Assembly (NCBI GenBank): GCA_964017045.1
Contig: OZ024807.1
Location: forward strand, 22,114,553 to 22,178,552
Direction: 5' to 3'
From: Omphiscola glabra
Lineage: Eukaryota > Mollusca > Gastropoda > Lymnaeidae
Length of the DNA: 64,000 nucleotides
Shown here: positions 1-12,868 of the stretch, in pieces
Numbering within the stretch: the stretch's first letter is position 1
How the letters are laid out: every line of letters begins with the position of its first letter
Program-made: the position numbers and the translations under genes
The notes under the pieces: model-generated
Told to the model about the DNA's origin: nothing
Database searches by the model: none
What the model saw: the letters and a program-made list of their open reading frames with translations, nothing else

Positions 1-2690
1 ATCACTCAATGATTGGCCTCATAGATTACTCAATGACTGGCCTCATATATTATTCAATAACAGGCCCCATAGATCACTCAAATATTGGCCTCATAGATCA
101 CTCAAATATTAGCCTCATAGATTACTCAATGATAGGCCTCATAGATAACTCAAATATTGGCCTCATAATCACTCAATTATAGGCCTCATAGATTACTCAA
201 ATATTGGCCTTATAAATCACTCAATGATAGACCTCATAGATCACTCAATGATAGGCCTCATAGATCACTCAATGATTGGCATCATAGATCACTCAAATAT
301 TGGCCTCATATATCTCTCAATGATAGGCCTCATAGATCACTCAAATATTGACCTCATAGATCACTCAATGATAGGCCTCATAGATCACTCAATGATAGGC
401 CTCATAGATCACTCAAATATTGGCCTCATAAATCTCTCAATGATAGGCCTCATAGGTCACTCAAATATTGACCTCATAGATCGCTCAATGATAGGCCTCA
501 TATATTACTCAAATTTGGGCCTCATAGATCACTCAAAAATTCACCTCATAGATCGTTCAATGATTGGCCTCATAGATCACTCAAAAATCGAACGCATAGA
601 TTACTCAATGATTAACCTCATAGATTACTCAATGATTGGCATCATAGATTACTCAATGATTGGCCTCATTGATTACTCAATGTTTGGCCTCATAGATCAG
701 TCAAAAATCGAACGCATAGATTACTCAATGATTAACCTCATAGATTACTCAATGATTGGCATCATAGATTACTCAATGATTGGCCCTATAGATTACTCAA
801 TGTTTGGCCTCATAGATCACTCAATGATTGGCCTCATAGATTACTCAATGACTGGCCTCATATATTATTCAATAATAGGCCCCATAGATCACTCAAATAT
901 TGGCCTCATAAATCACTTAAATATTAGCCTCATAGATTACTCAATGATAGGCCTCATAGATAACTCAAATATTGGCCTCATAATCACTCAATTATAGGCC
1001 TCATAGATTACTCAAATATCGGCCTCATAAATCACTCAATGATAGACCTCATAGATCACTCAATGATAGGCCTCATAGATCACTCAAATATTGGCCTCAT
1101 AGATCACTCAATGATTGGCCTCATATATCACTCAATGATTGGCATCATAGATCACTCAAATATTGGCCTCATAGATCTCTCAATGATAGGCCTCATAGAT
1201 CACTCAAATATTGACCTCATAGATCACTCAATGATAGGCCTCATAGATCACTCAATGATATGCCTCATAGATCACTCAAATATTGGCATTATAGATCTCT
1301 CAATGATAGGCCTCATAGATCACTCAAATATTGACATCATAGATCGCTCAATGATAGGCCTCATATATCACTCAAATTTAGGCCTCATAGATCACTCAAA
1401 AATTCACCTCATAGATCGCTCAATGATTGGCCTCATAGATCACTCAAAAATCGAACGCATAGATTACTCAATGATTAACCTCATAGATTACTCAATGATT
1501 GGCATCATAGATTACTCAATGATTGGCCTCATAGATTACTCAATGTTTGGCCTCATAGATCACTCAATGATTGACCTCATAGATCACTCAAAAATTGGCC
1601 TCATAGATTACTCAATGATTGGCCTCATAGATTACTCAAAGATTGGCCTCATAGATCACTCAATAATTGGCCTCATAGATCACTCAAAAATTGGCCTCAT
1701 AGATTACTCAATGACTGGCCTCATAGATTACTCAATGATTGGCCTCATAGATTACTCAATGACTGGCCTCATATATTATTCAATAATAGGCCCCATAGAT
1801 CACTCAAATATTGGCCTCATAGATCACTCAAATATTAGCCTCATATATTACTCAATGATAGGCCTCATAGATAACTCAAATATTGGCCTCATAATCACTT
1901 AATTATAGGCCTCATAGATTACTCAAATAATGGCCTCATAAATCACTCAATGATAGACCTCATAGATCACTCAATGATAGGCCTCATAGATCACTCAAAT
2001 ATTGGCCTTATAGATCACTCAATGATAGGCCTCATAGATCACTCAATGATTGGCATCATAGATCACTCAAATATTCACCTCATAGATCTCTCAATAGGCC
2101 TCATAGATCACTCAAATATTGACCTCATAGATCACTCAATGATAGGCCTCATAGATCACTCAAATATTGGCCTCATAGATCTCTCAATGATAGGCCTCAT
2201 AGATCACTCAAATATTCACCTCATAGATCGCTCAATGATAGGCCTCATATATCACTCAAATTTGGGCCTCATAGATCACTCAAGTATTTGCCTCATATAA
2301 TACTCAATGATAGGCATCATAGATCACTCAAAGATTGGCCTTATAGATTACTTAATGATAGGCCTCATAGATCACTCAAAGATTGGTCCCATAGACCACT
2401 CAAGGATTGGCCCCAAAGACAACTCAAGGATTGGCCCCATAGAACATTAAAGGATTGTCCTTATAAATCACTCAACGATTGGCCTCAGAGATCACCCACG
2501 GACTGGCCTCACAGAAAACTCAAGGATTGTCCTTATAAATCACTAAACGATTGGCCTCAGAGATCACTCAAGGATTGGCCTCATAGAAGATTCAATGATT
2601 GTCCTTATAAATCACTCATAGATTTGACTCATGGAACACTCAACGATTGGCCACGGAGATCACTCAATGATTAACCTCATAGGTCAGTTA
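1..2690. repeat. 24-bp minisatellite with higher-order structure
   Basis: A tandem array of a 24-bp unit of the type GGCCTCATAGATCACTCAAT plus four bases. Units alternate among variants (TGATT, TGATA, AATATT, AAAATC) in a fixed order that itself recurs. A marker unit lacking one base (CCTCATAATCACTC) occurs at about 161, 976 and 1887, giving higher-order periods of 815 and 911 bp, that is 34x24-1 and 38x24-1. From about 2300 the units become degenerate (GGATTGGCCCC type). Because 24 is divisible by three and the unit has no stop, several frames stay open (repeating HSMIGLID). I see no splice or start context that would make it a gene. Confidence 0.93.
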
Positions 2691-2799
2691 CTACTTGGGC
2701 ACATAGAATACTGAAATAAATCAAATTCAAAATGTACATCAATAACTTTAAAATTCAAACATTCGAGCTCAAACATTTGTTGTTGCCTCTTTTAAATCA

Positions 2800-3136
2800 G
2801 ACATATGTTCCACTTACCAACAGGTAACCAAACACTGAGTGCTGAGAAGATCAAGATCTTGAACATTGCTGCATACATGATAATCGTTTTTGTTGGCTTT
2901 AAAATGATTTCAGCTCTGCCGACGTGTCTCTCCACTGTGACCATGACCTTTATATAGCTAACACAATGCCACATCAGCAGCAAAATGGTTGGAGCGGTTC
3001 TCACATTTAATACGGAAAAAGAGAATTCGCAAATTTCTTTTACCCAATTCAGAAATTTGGCGTTAAAAAAATGAATCATTTCTTTTTGCGAAGAACTTGG
3101 ACTCAATTGGGAAAGGTAGTCGTTAAAATAAAACAA
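2800..3136 (-). pseudogene. rhodopsin-like GPCR fragment (TM2-TM4 region)
   Basis: The minus-strand frame includes SVLNVRTAPTILLLMWHCVS, then YIKVMVTVERHVG, LKPTKTIIMYAAMF and a hydrophobic stretch ending ALSVWLPV. The order of a hydrophobic helix, a (V)TVER motif at the inner end of TM3, an LKxxKTII loop and the next helix resembles the DRY region and second intracellular loop of molluscan peptide or chemosensory class A receptors (family knowledge). Only about 110 residues remain, and the frame ends in a stop soon after TM4. No flanking helices are visible, so it is most likely a relic or a single exon. A chance hydrophobic ORF is the alternative. Confidence 0.42.
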
Positions 3137-3139
3137 CTT

Positions 3140-5225
3140 TACATTTATTTCAGTAAATAATTTTAACTCAATTTATGGAGGAAGGCTATAAAAACTGAAC
3201 ATGCGGTTTAGCAAAACTAATTTACTCAATTTAGAGAGGTTTGTCTGTTTAAAACACTGAACATTTCAGTTAGTAAAGAAACTTGACACTCAAGTTTGAG
3301 AGCTTTAACAAACTTATACAACGGACGGGGGTGTGGGGTGGTGGGATTGATAACAAAACATTTATACAGATGTCACAATTAACATTAAGGGGGGAGGTAC
3401 ACCGAGAAAAATTGAAAAAGGCTAATTTTCGATTTAGCAATAATCATTGATATCAAATTAAAGTGTATTCAATTCTGCACAATTACGTGTAATTATTTTT
3501 AATTTATGTTAAATAGTTCTTGAGCTATGAATTTTTTATTAGAAGGGGTAGTATCAGAAATTACCCCAAAAAAATAAAAATCATTATACTTTTTCTGAAT
3601 TAATTATTTTAAAACAAATGATGACCTCCCCAATAATTGTTTAATACAATGATCAGTCCTTTTAAATATGGCAGCTTCCATAGAAATAAACAAACAAAAT
3701 TTGTGAATATTATAATTGTCTTAATATTTGTTTATAATTTGTTTATACAATGCCTAGTGATAGCAAATATTCAAAGAAACGAATGTTTCATAAAAATAGA
3801 TATATTAAGCCTAATATTGGTCCCAATGTGGAGATTTAAAATGGAAATAAAATAAAACAATCTGAATTGATTCAATCGTTCAAGTTCAAGATGAATTACC
3901 CTTGGCTTGACTAAAATTAAAATACCCAAGTGTAGTGTTCTTGAAACACCATATGCCACGCCCACCCAGAACAGGGCAGAAATTAAATTGAAAAACATCT
4001 ATGGAGTAAATGATTCTCATTGAGATTAAAGTGAAGATTAATTTTAAATGTTTATTATAAACAAAGTGAATCAGTATCAGTAGTCAGCAATGAATTTAAT
4101 TAGGCCAATTTTGTATACCTTTCACATCCAAGTATATTTAGTAAATATCTAGATAGTTATAATCAAAATACGAACGAATCGATGAATAGTACTATATTGA
4201 AAATGTGCCCTAAGAACAAATATAATGGTTTAAGAGCTGTCAACATTGATGTGGCATTAGCAAGCCTTCTTTTAAATGATGGATCCACAAAATAGGAGGC
4301 TCCTCTAAGATTTTTACAGCTTTCCCTTGGTCTGTTTACTTTCAATTATTTTATTACGATGGGCGCTATGCGGATTGAAAGCACAAAAACAAAAAAACCA
4401 AGTCCTTAGAAGCTAAAAGAACCAGAAGAAGGCTTAAATTAGGGTTAGAAGAGTCAAAAGTTGAAGCTAAATGATATCCTTATCTTTCAGGGGGTCATTA
4501 AAATTAAAGAATTCATGTACTTTATGAACAAAATTAATGCGTGTTCATTCACAAAATTTCGACATTTAGTTCACATAAAAAATGATAACTTTTTTAAATG
4601 TCAACCAATTTGTTTGAAATTTTGCATGATGCTTTATAATATAATTGTCTATGGCAGCAACTAAGCATATTACAATATATTAATAATTACACATTTTACA
4701 ATTTATCAAAATTTGATTTTAAAATTTCAAAATTAGGTTACTTTGGGATCCTGTGATATCAAAAGTATTCAATTTCTCACATTTTTCTTAGTTCATGCCA
4801 TAGCTAATCCATATTTCTATATGGTTAAAAAAGTATAATAAATTTGAGCTTAAAACATTCTATCTAATTTTTTTAGTCTGACATGCCAATTTTCAACATC
4901 CCATTTTTCTTTTTTTTTTCCAATATAAGCAAACTATTATGTATTACTTTTTAATGGTTATTTTTTTGTGTTATTATGGTAGAATGGCTATTCCTCTAGC
5001 TTCAGTGCAAATTTGACACTTGTAACTTCAATAGTTTTTTTTTGGTGAATTTTTTAGTAGTCGACCTATGTTCTGGGTGTACCCCCCCCCCCTTAAATAT
5101 ATTTACCAACAATAAAAAATAAAAGTCGACAAAGAATTAAAAAAAAAAATGAAATGAATTTCAATTTGTCTTGGCAAAATATTAGTATGAAGATAGGAAA
5201 TAGATGTTTGCATACAAGTCCAGCT
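3140..5225. other. AT-rich intergenic DNA, no gene seen
   Basis: Short open frames (up to 77 codons) have no recognisable domain, signal peptide or splice context. A short poly-C tract lies near 5082-5092 and several poly-A/T runs occur. Nothing else was recognised. Confidence 0.6.
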
Positions 5226-5244
5226 AATGGCATGGGGGTGCATT

Positions 5245-5462
5245 GACTACATCACATTGGAAATGGTGTCGGTGGGCCGGAGCGCGGGCTCTTTGTGTCG
5301 CCCCCCCCAGGAACACCCCCACACGGTCCGACGCCGGGTTTCCCCATCGCAAGATCATGCGGAAGTACGACGGGAACGTCCCCCCCCACCCCTGGCCTGG
5401 GGGGACGCCCTGTCGGCCGAAAAAGCTTTATTTAAAGCGTTCGCAGCCCACTCTCCCTGAGG
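5245..5462 (-). repeat. GC-rich dispersed repeat, copy 1
   Basis: An abrupt GC-rich island in AT-rich surroundings. Read on the minus strand it runs from a CAGGGAGAGTGGGCTGCG segment through GCTTTAAA to a GCGCTCCGGCCCACCGACAC segment followed by TTTCC and ATGTGATGT. The same blocks occur in the same order at 30620-30835 on the plus strand, so this is a copy of a dispersed element. No tRNA boxes were identified. ORFs crossing it are by-products of its GC content. Confidence 0.7.
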
Positions 5463-6057
5463 TGCATTGCCTAAACTGGTCTGTCCATGTATGTGTCAAC
5501 AACCTTGCTAAATACATTTTTGTCACAGTATACATTAAATGTAAGATAAAATTAAAACAAATTAAAACAGAGCGACAGCAACGATGTTGCAAACATGACT
5601 GGGATGGACTTTTACAAGGACAAAAATGACTAATGATTTTAGTTTTAGTTGTGTAAACATGTTTTTTTAAAACACTTTTTGTAGACTTGCTGCTAAAACA
5701 CACGTAGGCCTTGGTAATTATGTTTACTAGATATAATACAATATATACTGGAGTGTTTGTAAGACTTTATTTGCGTGTGTGTTGAAAGACGACTTCCAGA
5801 TTTCAATAATAACTTTAAAAAAAAAATATAAAAATTACAAATTATATTTACATCATTCAAGAGGCATTTCCACAATGTTCGACCTTTGTTACTCTAAGAT
5901 GTTTGTCTCAGGCAGCTAACTAATAATTTTATTAATAAACTTAACTTTATACCCCTTTCAAGCCCGATACGACCTTCTCGAAAGATACCACAAAAATTAA
6001 CCATTTTTCGCACTGTTTGAGGATCCACTGTTGCTCATATCATATCGTATTTGTTGC

Positions 6058-6168
6058 GTCTATTCAAAATATCGTCTATTCAAAATATCGTCTATTCAAA
6101 ATAACGTCTATTCAAAATATCGTCTATTCAAAATATAGTCTATTCAAAATATCGTCTATTCAAAATAC
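6058..6168. repeat. 16-bp minisatellite
   Basis: About seven tandem copies of GTCTATTCAAAATATC with single-base variants. No associated gene. Confidence 0.9.
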
Positions 6169-6639
6169 ATTCTCTTAATTAATGGACACAAACGTGCGAG
6201 GGGCAGGGGATGACCGTATTTGTCTTTGAAATAAGAGTTGAACGTGCACTGTGTCAGCTGTCAAGAAACAAAGAAATTTAAAATTGGCTCGCAGCTTTTG
6301 CTATAAGACCATGTAATTAACGTGTGCTAATTGCATTGCAGTGATTGCGGACGATCTGATCATTATGGGATCTAAAGCCAAAGATTCGAAATCAATCCAA
6401 TGTTGAAAGATAGAACAGCTGTTAATTTTGTTGCATACAATTTTGGGATATGGCGCCTTTAAACCAATTATCATCTTTTTTGTTTGTTTTCTAAAGTCAA
6501 GTAATAGATATGACAATTAATGTTTTTCTGGACCCTAGAGGCAGGGAAGGGATAAATGGTAATTGCAGTAAAAAAATGAATATGCTTTAAGTAAATTTTG
6601 TTGTGTTAACAAAAAACGTATATTATATGAAACGATTCT

Positions 6640-7500
6640 CACGAGTGTGCAAGGAGCTATTGAGGAAGAAAGAGTGTGGTGAAGTCTAAGTTAAGAGAGA
6701 AAGACTGAGTGTTGAAGGCTGATTTTGGGTAGATAGAGAGTGTAAATGGCTAACGCAAAAGAAATGGATAATGAAAGAGAGAAAGAAGCGACTAGGGCCA
6801 ATTTAAGAGATATAGGATTGTGAAGGCAATTGTAACAGAAAGAGAATGGTTAAGGATTGTAGCTAAATTATGACAGACGTTGTGATGAAGGTTAATTTAA
6901 GAGAGAGAGAGAGAGAGAGAGGGGGAGGGTGGTGATTGCTAAATTAAGAGTGAGCAAGGGTCAACGTTAAATTTAAGAAAAAAAGAGATTGGTGAAGGCT
7001 AATTTAAGGGAGATAGAGCGATGACGAATATTTTAAGAGTTTGAGATAAGGGATGAAGGCTCATTTAAGAGAAAGGGAGAGAGAGACATGTGTAGGCTAA
7101 TTTAAAAGAGAGGAAGTGTGAAGAAGGCAATTTTAAGGAGTATGTGTTGAAGTCTAATTTAAGTGCTAGACAGTGAGGGAGTGGTGATGGAAAATTTTAG
7201 AGATAGAGAGAGAGTGGTGACTGCTAAATTAGGAGATAGTGAGAGTGGTGAATACTAGTTTAAGCGAGTGTTGCTTTTTGATAGATGGTGTTGAGGACAA
7301 ATCTCAGAGAGAGAGAGGGAGGGAATGAGGGGGTTGGTGAGTTCTAATTTCAGAGTTTGAGAGTAGCGATGGCTTACTTAAGATAGAGATAGTGGTAAAA
7401 GCTAATTTAAGAATGAAAGAGAGTGATGAAGCAAAATTTAAGAGAAATTAGACAGTGGTGAAGTCTATTTTAATGCGAGATATAAAGAGTTGATGGTTAA

Positions 7501-7541
<41 letters not shown>

Positions 7542-8165
7542 TGTAAGGTGAAAGAGAAAATGCTGAAGGCTAATTAATGAAATAGAGAGTGGTGGAGGTA
7601 AAGTTAAACTAGTTTTCGAAAAAGATAATTGGATGCTAATTTAGGAGAGAGTGAGTAGTGAATTCAACGTAAGATAGAGTGTAGGCTAATTTAAAAGTGA
7701 GAACATTTGTTAAATATTACTTTAAGAAATATTTCATTAGACTGAGAGTGAAGTGAGGGCGAATTCGAAAACAGATATATAGTGGTGATAAACACTTTAT
7801 GGGATTTATAAGAGTAGTGAATAATTATAGAAAGAAAAATAGTTGTGAGGGCTAATTTAAGAAATGCATGGGAGTATATATTGCTTTTTTTATAAAGAGA
7901 GAGAGAGAGAGTGAGACAGGGAGTTAGAGGTAAAGGTTAATTTAATATAGAGAAAGAGAGATGCAGGCTTATTTAAATGAGAGATATAGAGTTGTAAACG
8001 CTAAATTAAGAGATCGTGGAAGAGTTTGTCGAGGGATTCTGATAGAGCGATTGAGCGTGGCATGTGTTTTATTGAGAGACTTTTGAGGACTAAATTAAGG
8101 GAGATAGAAAGAGAGATAGTGAAATTAAGGCCAATTGAAGAGAGAGATAGAAAGACATAGAGAGA
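6640..8165. repeat. degenerate purine-rich repeat field
   Basis: About 1.5 kb of imperfect units built around GTGGTGAAGGCTAATTTAAG followed by (GA)n. Pure GA runs lie near 6901-6921 and 7507-7539. Unit length varies around 35-60 bp. It looks like an old expanded GA-rich minisatellite; no open frame survives. Confidence 0.75.
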
Positions 8166-8167
8166 TA

Positions 8168-9180
8168 CAGTGGCGTAGCTAGAGAGCTATGGACTGCACC
8201 GGTTGAATCCATCTTAAGGGTGAGATAAATTGAAAAAGTACATGTTTATAGAGCATACACTGCGCGGTCCAAACACATTTTATACAACGATATCCGATCA
8301 TACGTAAATCGTCCACACATGTATCTAATCCAAATGCTTGCTGTATTAAAAGTTCAATGTTGATGTGTCATACCCTATAATTAGGTCAGAAAAATCCGTG
8401 TGGACCATGATTCAACGCCGAATGAAATGTTCGGTAACTTTCGATATTGACAGGAAGCTACGTTTATCTAAATTCTGAGGAAAAAAAGTCCCATTTATTC
8501 CAAATTTGATGTGGGCTGGATATCCTAAGTACATGAATCGAATCGGTAAAAATTAAAGTATCAAAAATACCCTTTTACCGATTTTTAAGGTTAACAAAAT
8601 AGTACTTTTCAAAATTGTATGAATTTTATTTCATGACTAATTTATTTATTTATTTAATTTTTTTTAAGGTTTTAGCACAACCAAGTATATCGAACCCAAA
8701 ATGTAATTAAAAAAAATATATTTTCGCCGATTCGTAACTAGCACCACCCCTTAACATTTGAGCACATTTGTCATTCATAGCACACGCTCTTTTACATGCT
8801 CTGTGATTTCCAGTTTATGTGCTAAATTTACATTTAGGCTGATTCCCTTGAGGAAGTTAGTCTTACGCCGCAGTATGTGCAGGCTAAAGCCTGTACTATT
8901 GTCAAAGTGGTGACCAAACTTGAGGCCTTAAGCACGCTTCGGCACAAGAAGCGCTGTCATTGGGGAAACAAGCTATTAAAAAGGGCCCTTTGAAAATTAG
9001 ACCAATATGACATTTGGTAGAGAGAAAATTAAGGTTTACGAAGAGAATGGCTAAAGAACTATTAAAAGTAAATGGCTTCTCTCTGTGAAAAGAAACCCGT
9101 AAGGAAATGCTGGAGTGCTTTGATCGCTATCATTCTGAACTACAGATCAGCGTAGTATGAGATATGTATTGTGCTGTTTA
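8168..9180 (+). mobile_element. probable 5' part of a decayed hAT element
   Basis: At 8168 the sequence CAGTGGCGTAGCTAG resembles the terminal bases of many hAT transposons, and a hAT transposase relic lies downstream at 9180-9593. Frames between are heavily interrupted. The 3' terminal repeat was not located, so limits are approximate. Confidence 0.4.
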
Positions 9181-9593
9181 ACCAAAGAGTCTATTATCAG
9201 CAAGTGAAAAAAGAAGTTATTGATGTCCATTCCAAAACTAAACTCCTTCTATGAAGAGTTATCAGAAAATGAATTTTTTAATAGAAATGCCAAGGCTTAG
9301 AAGATACCTAAAGGCAGCTGATATTGAATTTCACAATGTTATGGTCTGGTCAGTAGTTTATGTTTCGAAATAATTTTAATGAATTTGACTTCATAGAATC
9401 TCTTCCAATCCTCTCACTAAGAGTTCAACTGTGATTTACAATACGTGTGTCGGTGGCTTCGTGTGAGCGTAGCTATTCAAAACTAAGGCTTAACAAGCAC
9501 TATTTACTATCCACCACGGGATAGCCTAGGCTTTCTGATCTGGCTCTAATATCAATTGAACGTGATAAGGTGACGGTTATAGATTTTGTTTAA
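9180..9593 (+). pseudogene. hAT transposase C-terminal dimerisation domain relic
   Basis: One frame from about 9372 reads NFNEFDFIESLPILSLRVQL, a stop, then FTIRVSVASCERSYSKLRLN, KHYLLSTTG, a stop, and PRLSDLALISIERDKVTVID. The segment VSVASCERSYSKL and LSDLALISIE is the hallmark of the hAT family C-terminal dimerisation region of ZMYM/TTF-type transposases (family knowledge). Two in-frame stops and a lost reading frame upstream show that it is dead. It ends with a TAA at 9591-9593. Confidence 0.8.
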
Positions 9594-9761
9594 GTGATTA
9601 ACAGGTTTTCAGCTTTGAAGATCACGAAAGTAAAATTGTAAATAAAGTAGATTTAATGTAAAAATAACATGAACAAATCCAAAGTGGAGTCTTGGGGAGG
9701 GGCTGACACCATTACTTTACCGCACCAGATAACATTTACCTTAGATATATGTATATATATA

Positions 9762-9764
9762 TAC

Positions 9765-9795
<31 letters not shown>

Positions 9796-9858
9796 GATTA
9801 CATAGATAGATTAGAAAGATAGATAGATATATAGATATATATAGATAGATATATAGAT
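9762..9858. repeat. (GATA)n microsatellite
   Basis: An impure run of GATA units that leads directly into the 19-bp minisatellite. Confidence 0.9.
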
Positions 9859-10487
9859 GTGACACAAAAGCGCGAATGTGACACAAAAGCGCGCATGTGA
9901 CACAAAAGGCGCCAATGTGACAAAAAATGCCAATGTGACATAAGAGCGCCAATGTGACACAAAAGCGCAAATGTGACACAAAAGCGCCAATGTGACACAA
10001 AAGCGCCAATGTGACACAAAAGTACCAATATGACACAAAAGCGCAAATGTGACACAAAAGCACCAATGTGACACAAAAGCGCCAATGTGACACAAAAGCG
10101 CCAATGTGACACAAAAGTACCAATGTGAAACAAAAGCGCCAATATGACAAAAAAGCGCCAATGTGACACAAAAGCGCAAATGTGACACAAATGCGCCAAT
10201 GTGACACACAAGCGCTAATGTGACACAAAAGCGCCAATGTGACACAAAAGCGCCAATGTGACACAAAAGCGCCAATGTGACACAAAAGTGCCAATATGAC
10301 ACAAAAGTGCCAATGTGACACAAAAGCGCCAATATGACACAAAAGCGCCAATGTGACACAAAGGCGCAAATGTGACACAAAAGCGCAAATGTGACACAAA
10401 AGCGCCAATGTGACACAAAAGCGCCAATGTGACACAAAAGCGCCAATGTGACACAAAAGCGCCAATGTGACACAAAAGTGTCAATGA
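9857..10487. repeat. 19-bp minisatellite
   Basis: About 33 tandem copies of GTGACACAAAAGCGCCAAT with substitutions at a few sites (GCGCAAAT, GTACCAAT, GTGCCAAT). Three units make 57 bp, so all minus-strand frames stay open as a 19-residue repeat (HWRFCVTLALLCHIGAFVS). These long ORFs are artefacts of the array. Confidence 0.95.
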
Positions 10488-11390
10488 TTCAAGACAGGTT
10501 CGGAAAAATGTGTGTACATATGGGTGGGGGTATTTTGTATGAGAAATACTAATCATTTTCTTATGTCTATTACTCGGTGTGCATGTGCTTTTCATGTTGG
10601 TGCTTATTACGGACCGTTATAAATGGAGAATTTAATCTCTTATCTTTTGTCTATGGCTCGTTCTAGAAACAGTCCATAATAAAGGACGATACCAAAGTTT
10701 AAAAAAATAATCACAAATAAAACGACAATCAAGGTCAGAGCTAATTACAATTAATAACTTTTTAAATAACAGCACGAGAAATGTGATTAAAATTATAAAT
10801 TTACAGATTTGCTGGTACCGGTACTATATATAAAAATACAATGAGCACAACATTGTACGAGGACATAGAAAAATCTACACACAACATAGTATTAAATAAT
10901 GACACAACACATCTCGTGATAAAGGAAAGGAACAATTATCCCTCGCCATTTAATCTTATCCCTTTCATACCCAGTTTCAGATGATCATTCTCGAAATGGA
11001 ATACGCAGTCTTACTGCTTCCCGCATTCTCGAGATCATTCTATCATGCTCGACAGAAACGGACGATAGTAGCTAAAATGTCAACAAAGTGATATGTTCCT
11101 AGCCGCCCCCAACACGGCTTTGACTGAAAAGTGGTCATGCACGTGGAAGAAGGGCTAATCGTGAATTAAAACACGTCATCCCTCATAACAGTGCTGTTGA
11201 ATTGCATTGTAAGATGGCATGTTTTATTAGGAGCCAAGAAATGTTGTTATAGTTCATTCCTCTCTTTGTCTATGATTTGATGATTTCCTAGTGGGAGACA
11301 TCATAATGTGAAATTTAAAAACAAATACATTTCAATAAATATAAAATAATTTTTTTTTGTTATAATTTCTTTTAAGGATATACAATCCTG

Positions 11391-11666
11391 GCGTCTGTAA
11401 AAAAAGCGAAAACTTGAATGGTATGACCACGTCACCATAAAACAAGGGCTCGCCAAAGAAATCTTGCAGGGTACAACTAGAGGACGAAGAAGAGGAGGAA
11501 GCCAGAGAAAAAGATGGGAAGATAACATCAAAGAATGGACGGGATTACAACTAGGCCATGCTATGCATAGGACAGGAGACCGAGAGGAATGGTGAAGAAT
11601 AGTTTTTATGTCATCTGTGGCGCCCCAACGGTCAAAAGACTACGGGACATGATGATGATGATGATT
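11391..11666 (+). mobile_element. LINE 3' end, copy 1
   Basis: This is the C-terminal coding part and 3' tail of a non-LTR retrotransposon. It shares KRKLEWYGHV, LAKEILQGTTRG and WEDNIKEWTGLQL type segments with copies at 14681, 35228 and 60865. A CGTCTGTAAAAAAAGCG start and a (GAT)n-type 3' tail bound it. The frame is broken (GGTGAAGAATAG in place of a Trp codon context). The segment is typical of the extreme C-terminus of LINE ORF2; the clade was not resolved. Confidence 0.8.
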
Positions 11667-11902
11667 AATCTTGAAGCTATATCTGCTGAAGATTTTAGAA
11701 CCGTGAATAGACTTACCTTTTATTCTAAGTTAGAATTAGTGTTATTCAGACGCCATTTAAATTTCTATATATTATTATTATCATAAAATGCATACTAATT
11801 TACGTGGTATAGTTTTTTAAAATTATTTTAATCATAAACTATCGGTTTCAAAGTGTGCTGTTTTCATAAGCTCCTGTTTTAAGTATTTACTTCATTTTAA
11901 GA

Positions 11903-12077
11903 CAGCGGTTCTCAACCTGTGGGTCGCGACCCCTTTGGGGGTCGCCTAAGACCACCAGAAAACACATATTCTCTATAGTTATGAAGTATAACCGAAAATA
12001 ATTTTGTGGCTGGGGGTCGCCACAACACTATGAACTGTAATAAGGAGTCACGGTCATAGAAAGGTTGAGAACCAATG
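11903..12077 (+). mobile_element. SPIN-like hAT miniature element with perfect TSD
   Basis: The element runs from CAGCGGTTCTCAACCTGTGG to AAGGTTGAGAACCAATG, so its ends are inverted repeats. An 8-bp duplication TTTTAAGA flanks it exactly at 11895-11902 and 12078-12085, the length expected of hAT insertion. The interior (GGGTCGCGACCCC, GGGTCGCCTAAGACCA, AAAATAATTTTGTGGCTGGG) matches the pattern I know for SPIN (Space Invaders) non-autonomous hAT elements. Confidence 0.9.
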
Positions 12078-12126
12078 TTTTAAGATATAATTCCAAAATA
12101 TTAAGACAAGTAAATGGTTGTGCTAT

Positions 12127-12315
12127 CAGTGGTTCTCAACCTTCTTAATGTCGCAACCTTTTAATAAAGTTTCTCATTTTGTGGCGACCTCTTACCAATA
12201 AATAAAAATTCGTTGCAAATTCATAAATCCGTGTTTTCCGATAGTCCGATGCGAACATTGTGTAAGGATCGTTCGAACCCAAAAGGGTTCGCAACCCACA
12301 TTTTGAGAACTGCTG
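12127..12315 (-). mobile_element. SPIN-like hAT miniature element
   Basis: Inverted relative to the copy at 11903: it begins CAGTGGTTCTCAACCTTCTT and ends with a GGTTCGCAACCCACA segment followed by TTTTGAGAACTGCTG. TGTGCTA occurs on both sides (12119-12125 and 12314-12320), a possible imperfect target duplication that overlaps the last two bases of the element. It lies only 50 bp from the previous copy. Confidence 0.82.
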
Positions 12316-12689
12316 TGCTAAGTGATCATATAATCATTTACCCCACTGTTGACCAAAGCTACTCCAAGAACAAAAGCACCAATTATCAAGACGACCAGTA
12401 TTGTGTTTAGAATGCCCCTTTGGATATTCGCGTTCTTTTAGCATTAACTTTGATCACATGTTTTCTTTTATACCATAACAGGTGTGAAATGTGTACCTAG
12501 AACCAGGCCAGCAACTTGCTACGTTCTTAGGGTCATTGCCTCTGAAGTGTCAACAGCCATTGAACCCTAGCTTAGAAAGATAAGCATCTTGATATAAGTC
12601 ACAGACAATGTGTACACACGCTCATTCATACATTTCCCCAAGTTTGATAACAACAGCAAGGGACCAAACCTATCCACCCTTTGCTTCAA

Positions 12690-12868
12690 AAGTGTTTCTC
12701 AAACTTCCTAATGCTGCGATCCTTTAATACATTTCCTCATGTTGTGGTGACCCCCAAACATAAAATTATTTTCTCTGATACTTCATAAATATAAGTTTCA
12801 CAATGGTACTCATGTAATGGACTTTGGACCCTAAAAGAAATTCGCGACAAACAGTTTGAGAACCACTG
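12690..12868 (-). mobile_element. SPIN-like hAT miniature element
   Basis: The ends are AAGTGTTTCTCAAACTTCC and GTTTGAGAACCACTG. Internal GTTGTGGTGACCCCCAAAC and TTATTTTCTCTGATACTTCA match the other copies. It is more diverged at the left end, and no convincing target duplication was seen. Confidence 0.8.

Noticed and set aside
224..2674. Long plus-strand ORFs repeating HSMIGLID
   Set aside because: The 24-bp unit is a multiple of three and stop-free, so several frames are open; each ORF ends at the one-base-deleted marker unit. No start context, splice site or signal peptide.
9653..10595. Four overlapping minus-strand ORFs repeating CVTLALLCHIGAFVSHWRF
   Set aside because: All three frames are open through a 19-bp minisatellite (57 bp per three units), so openness has no coding meaning.
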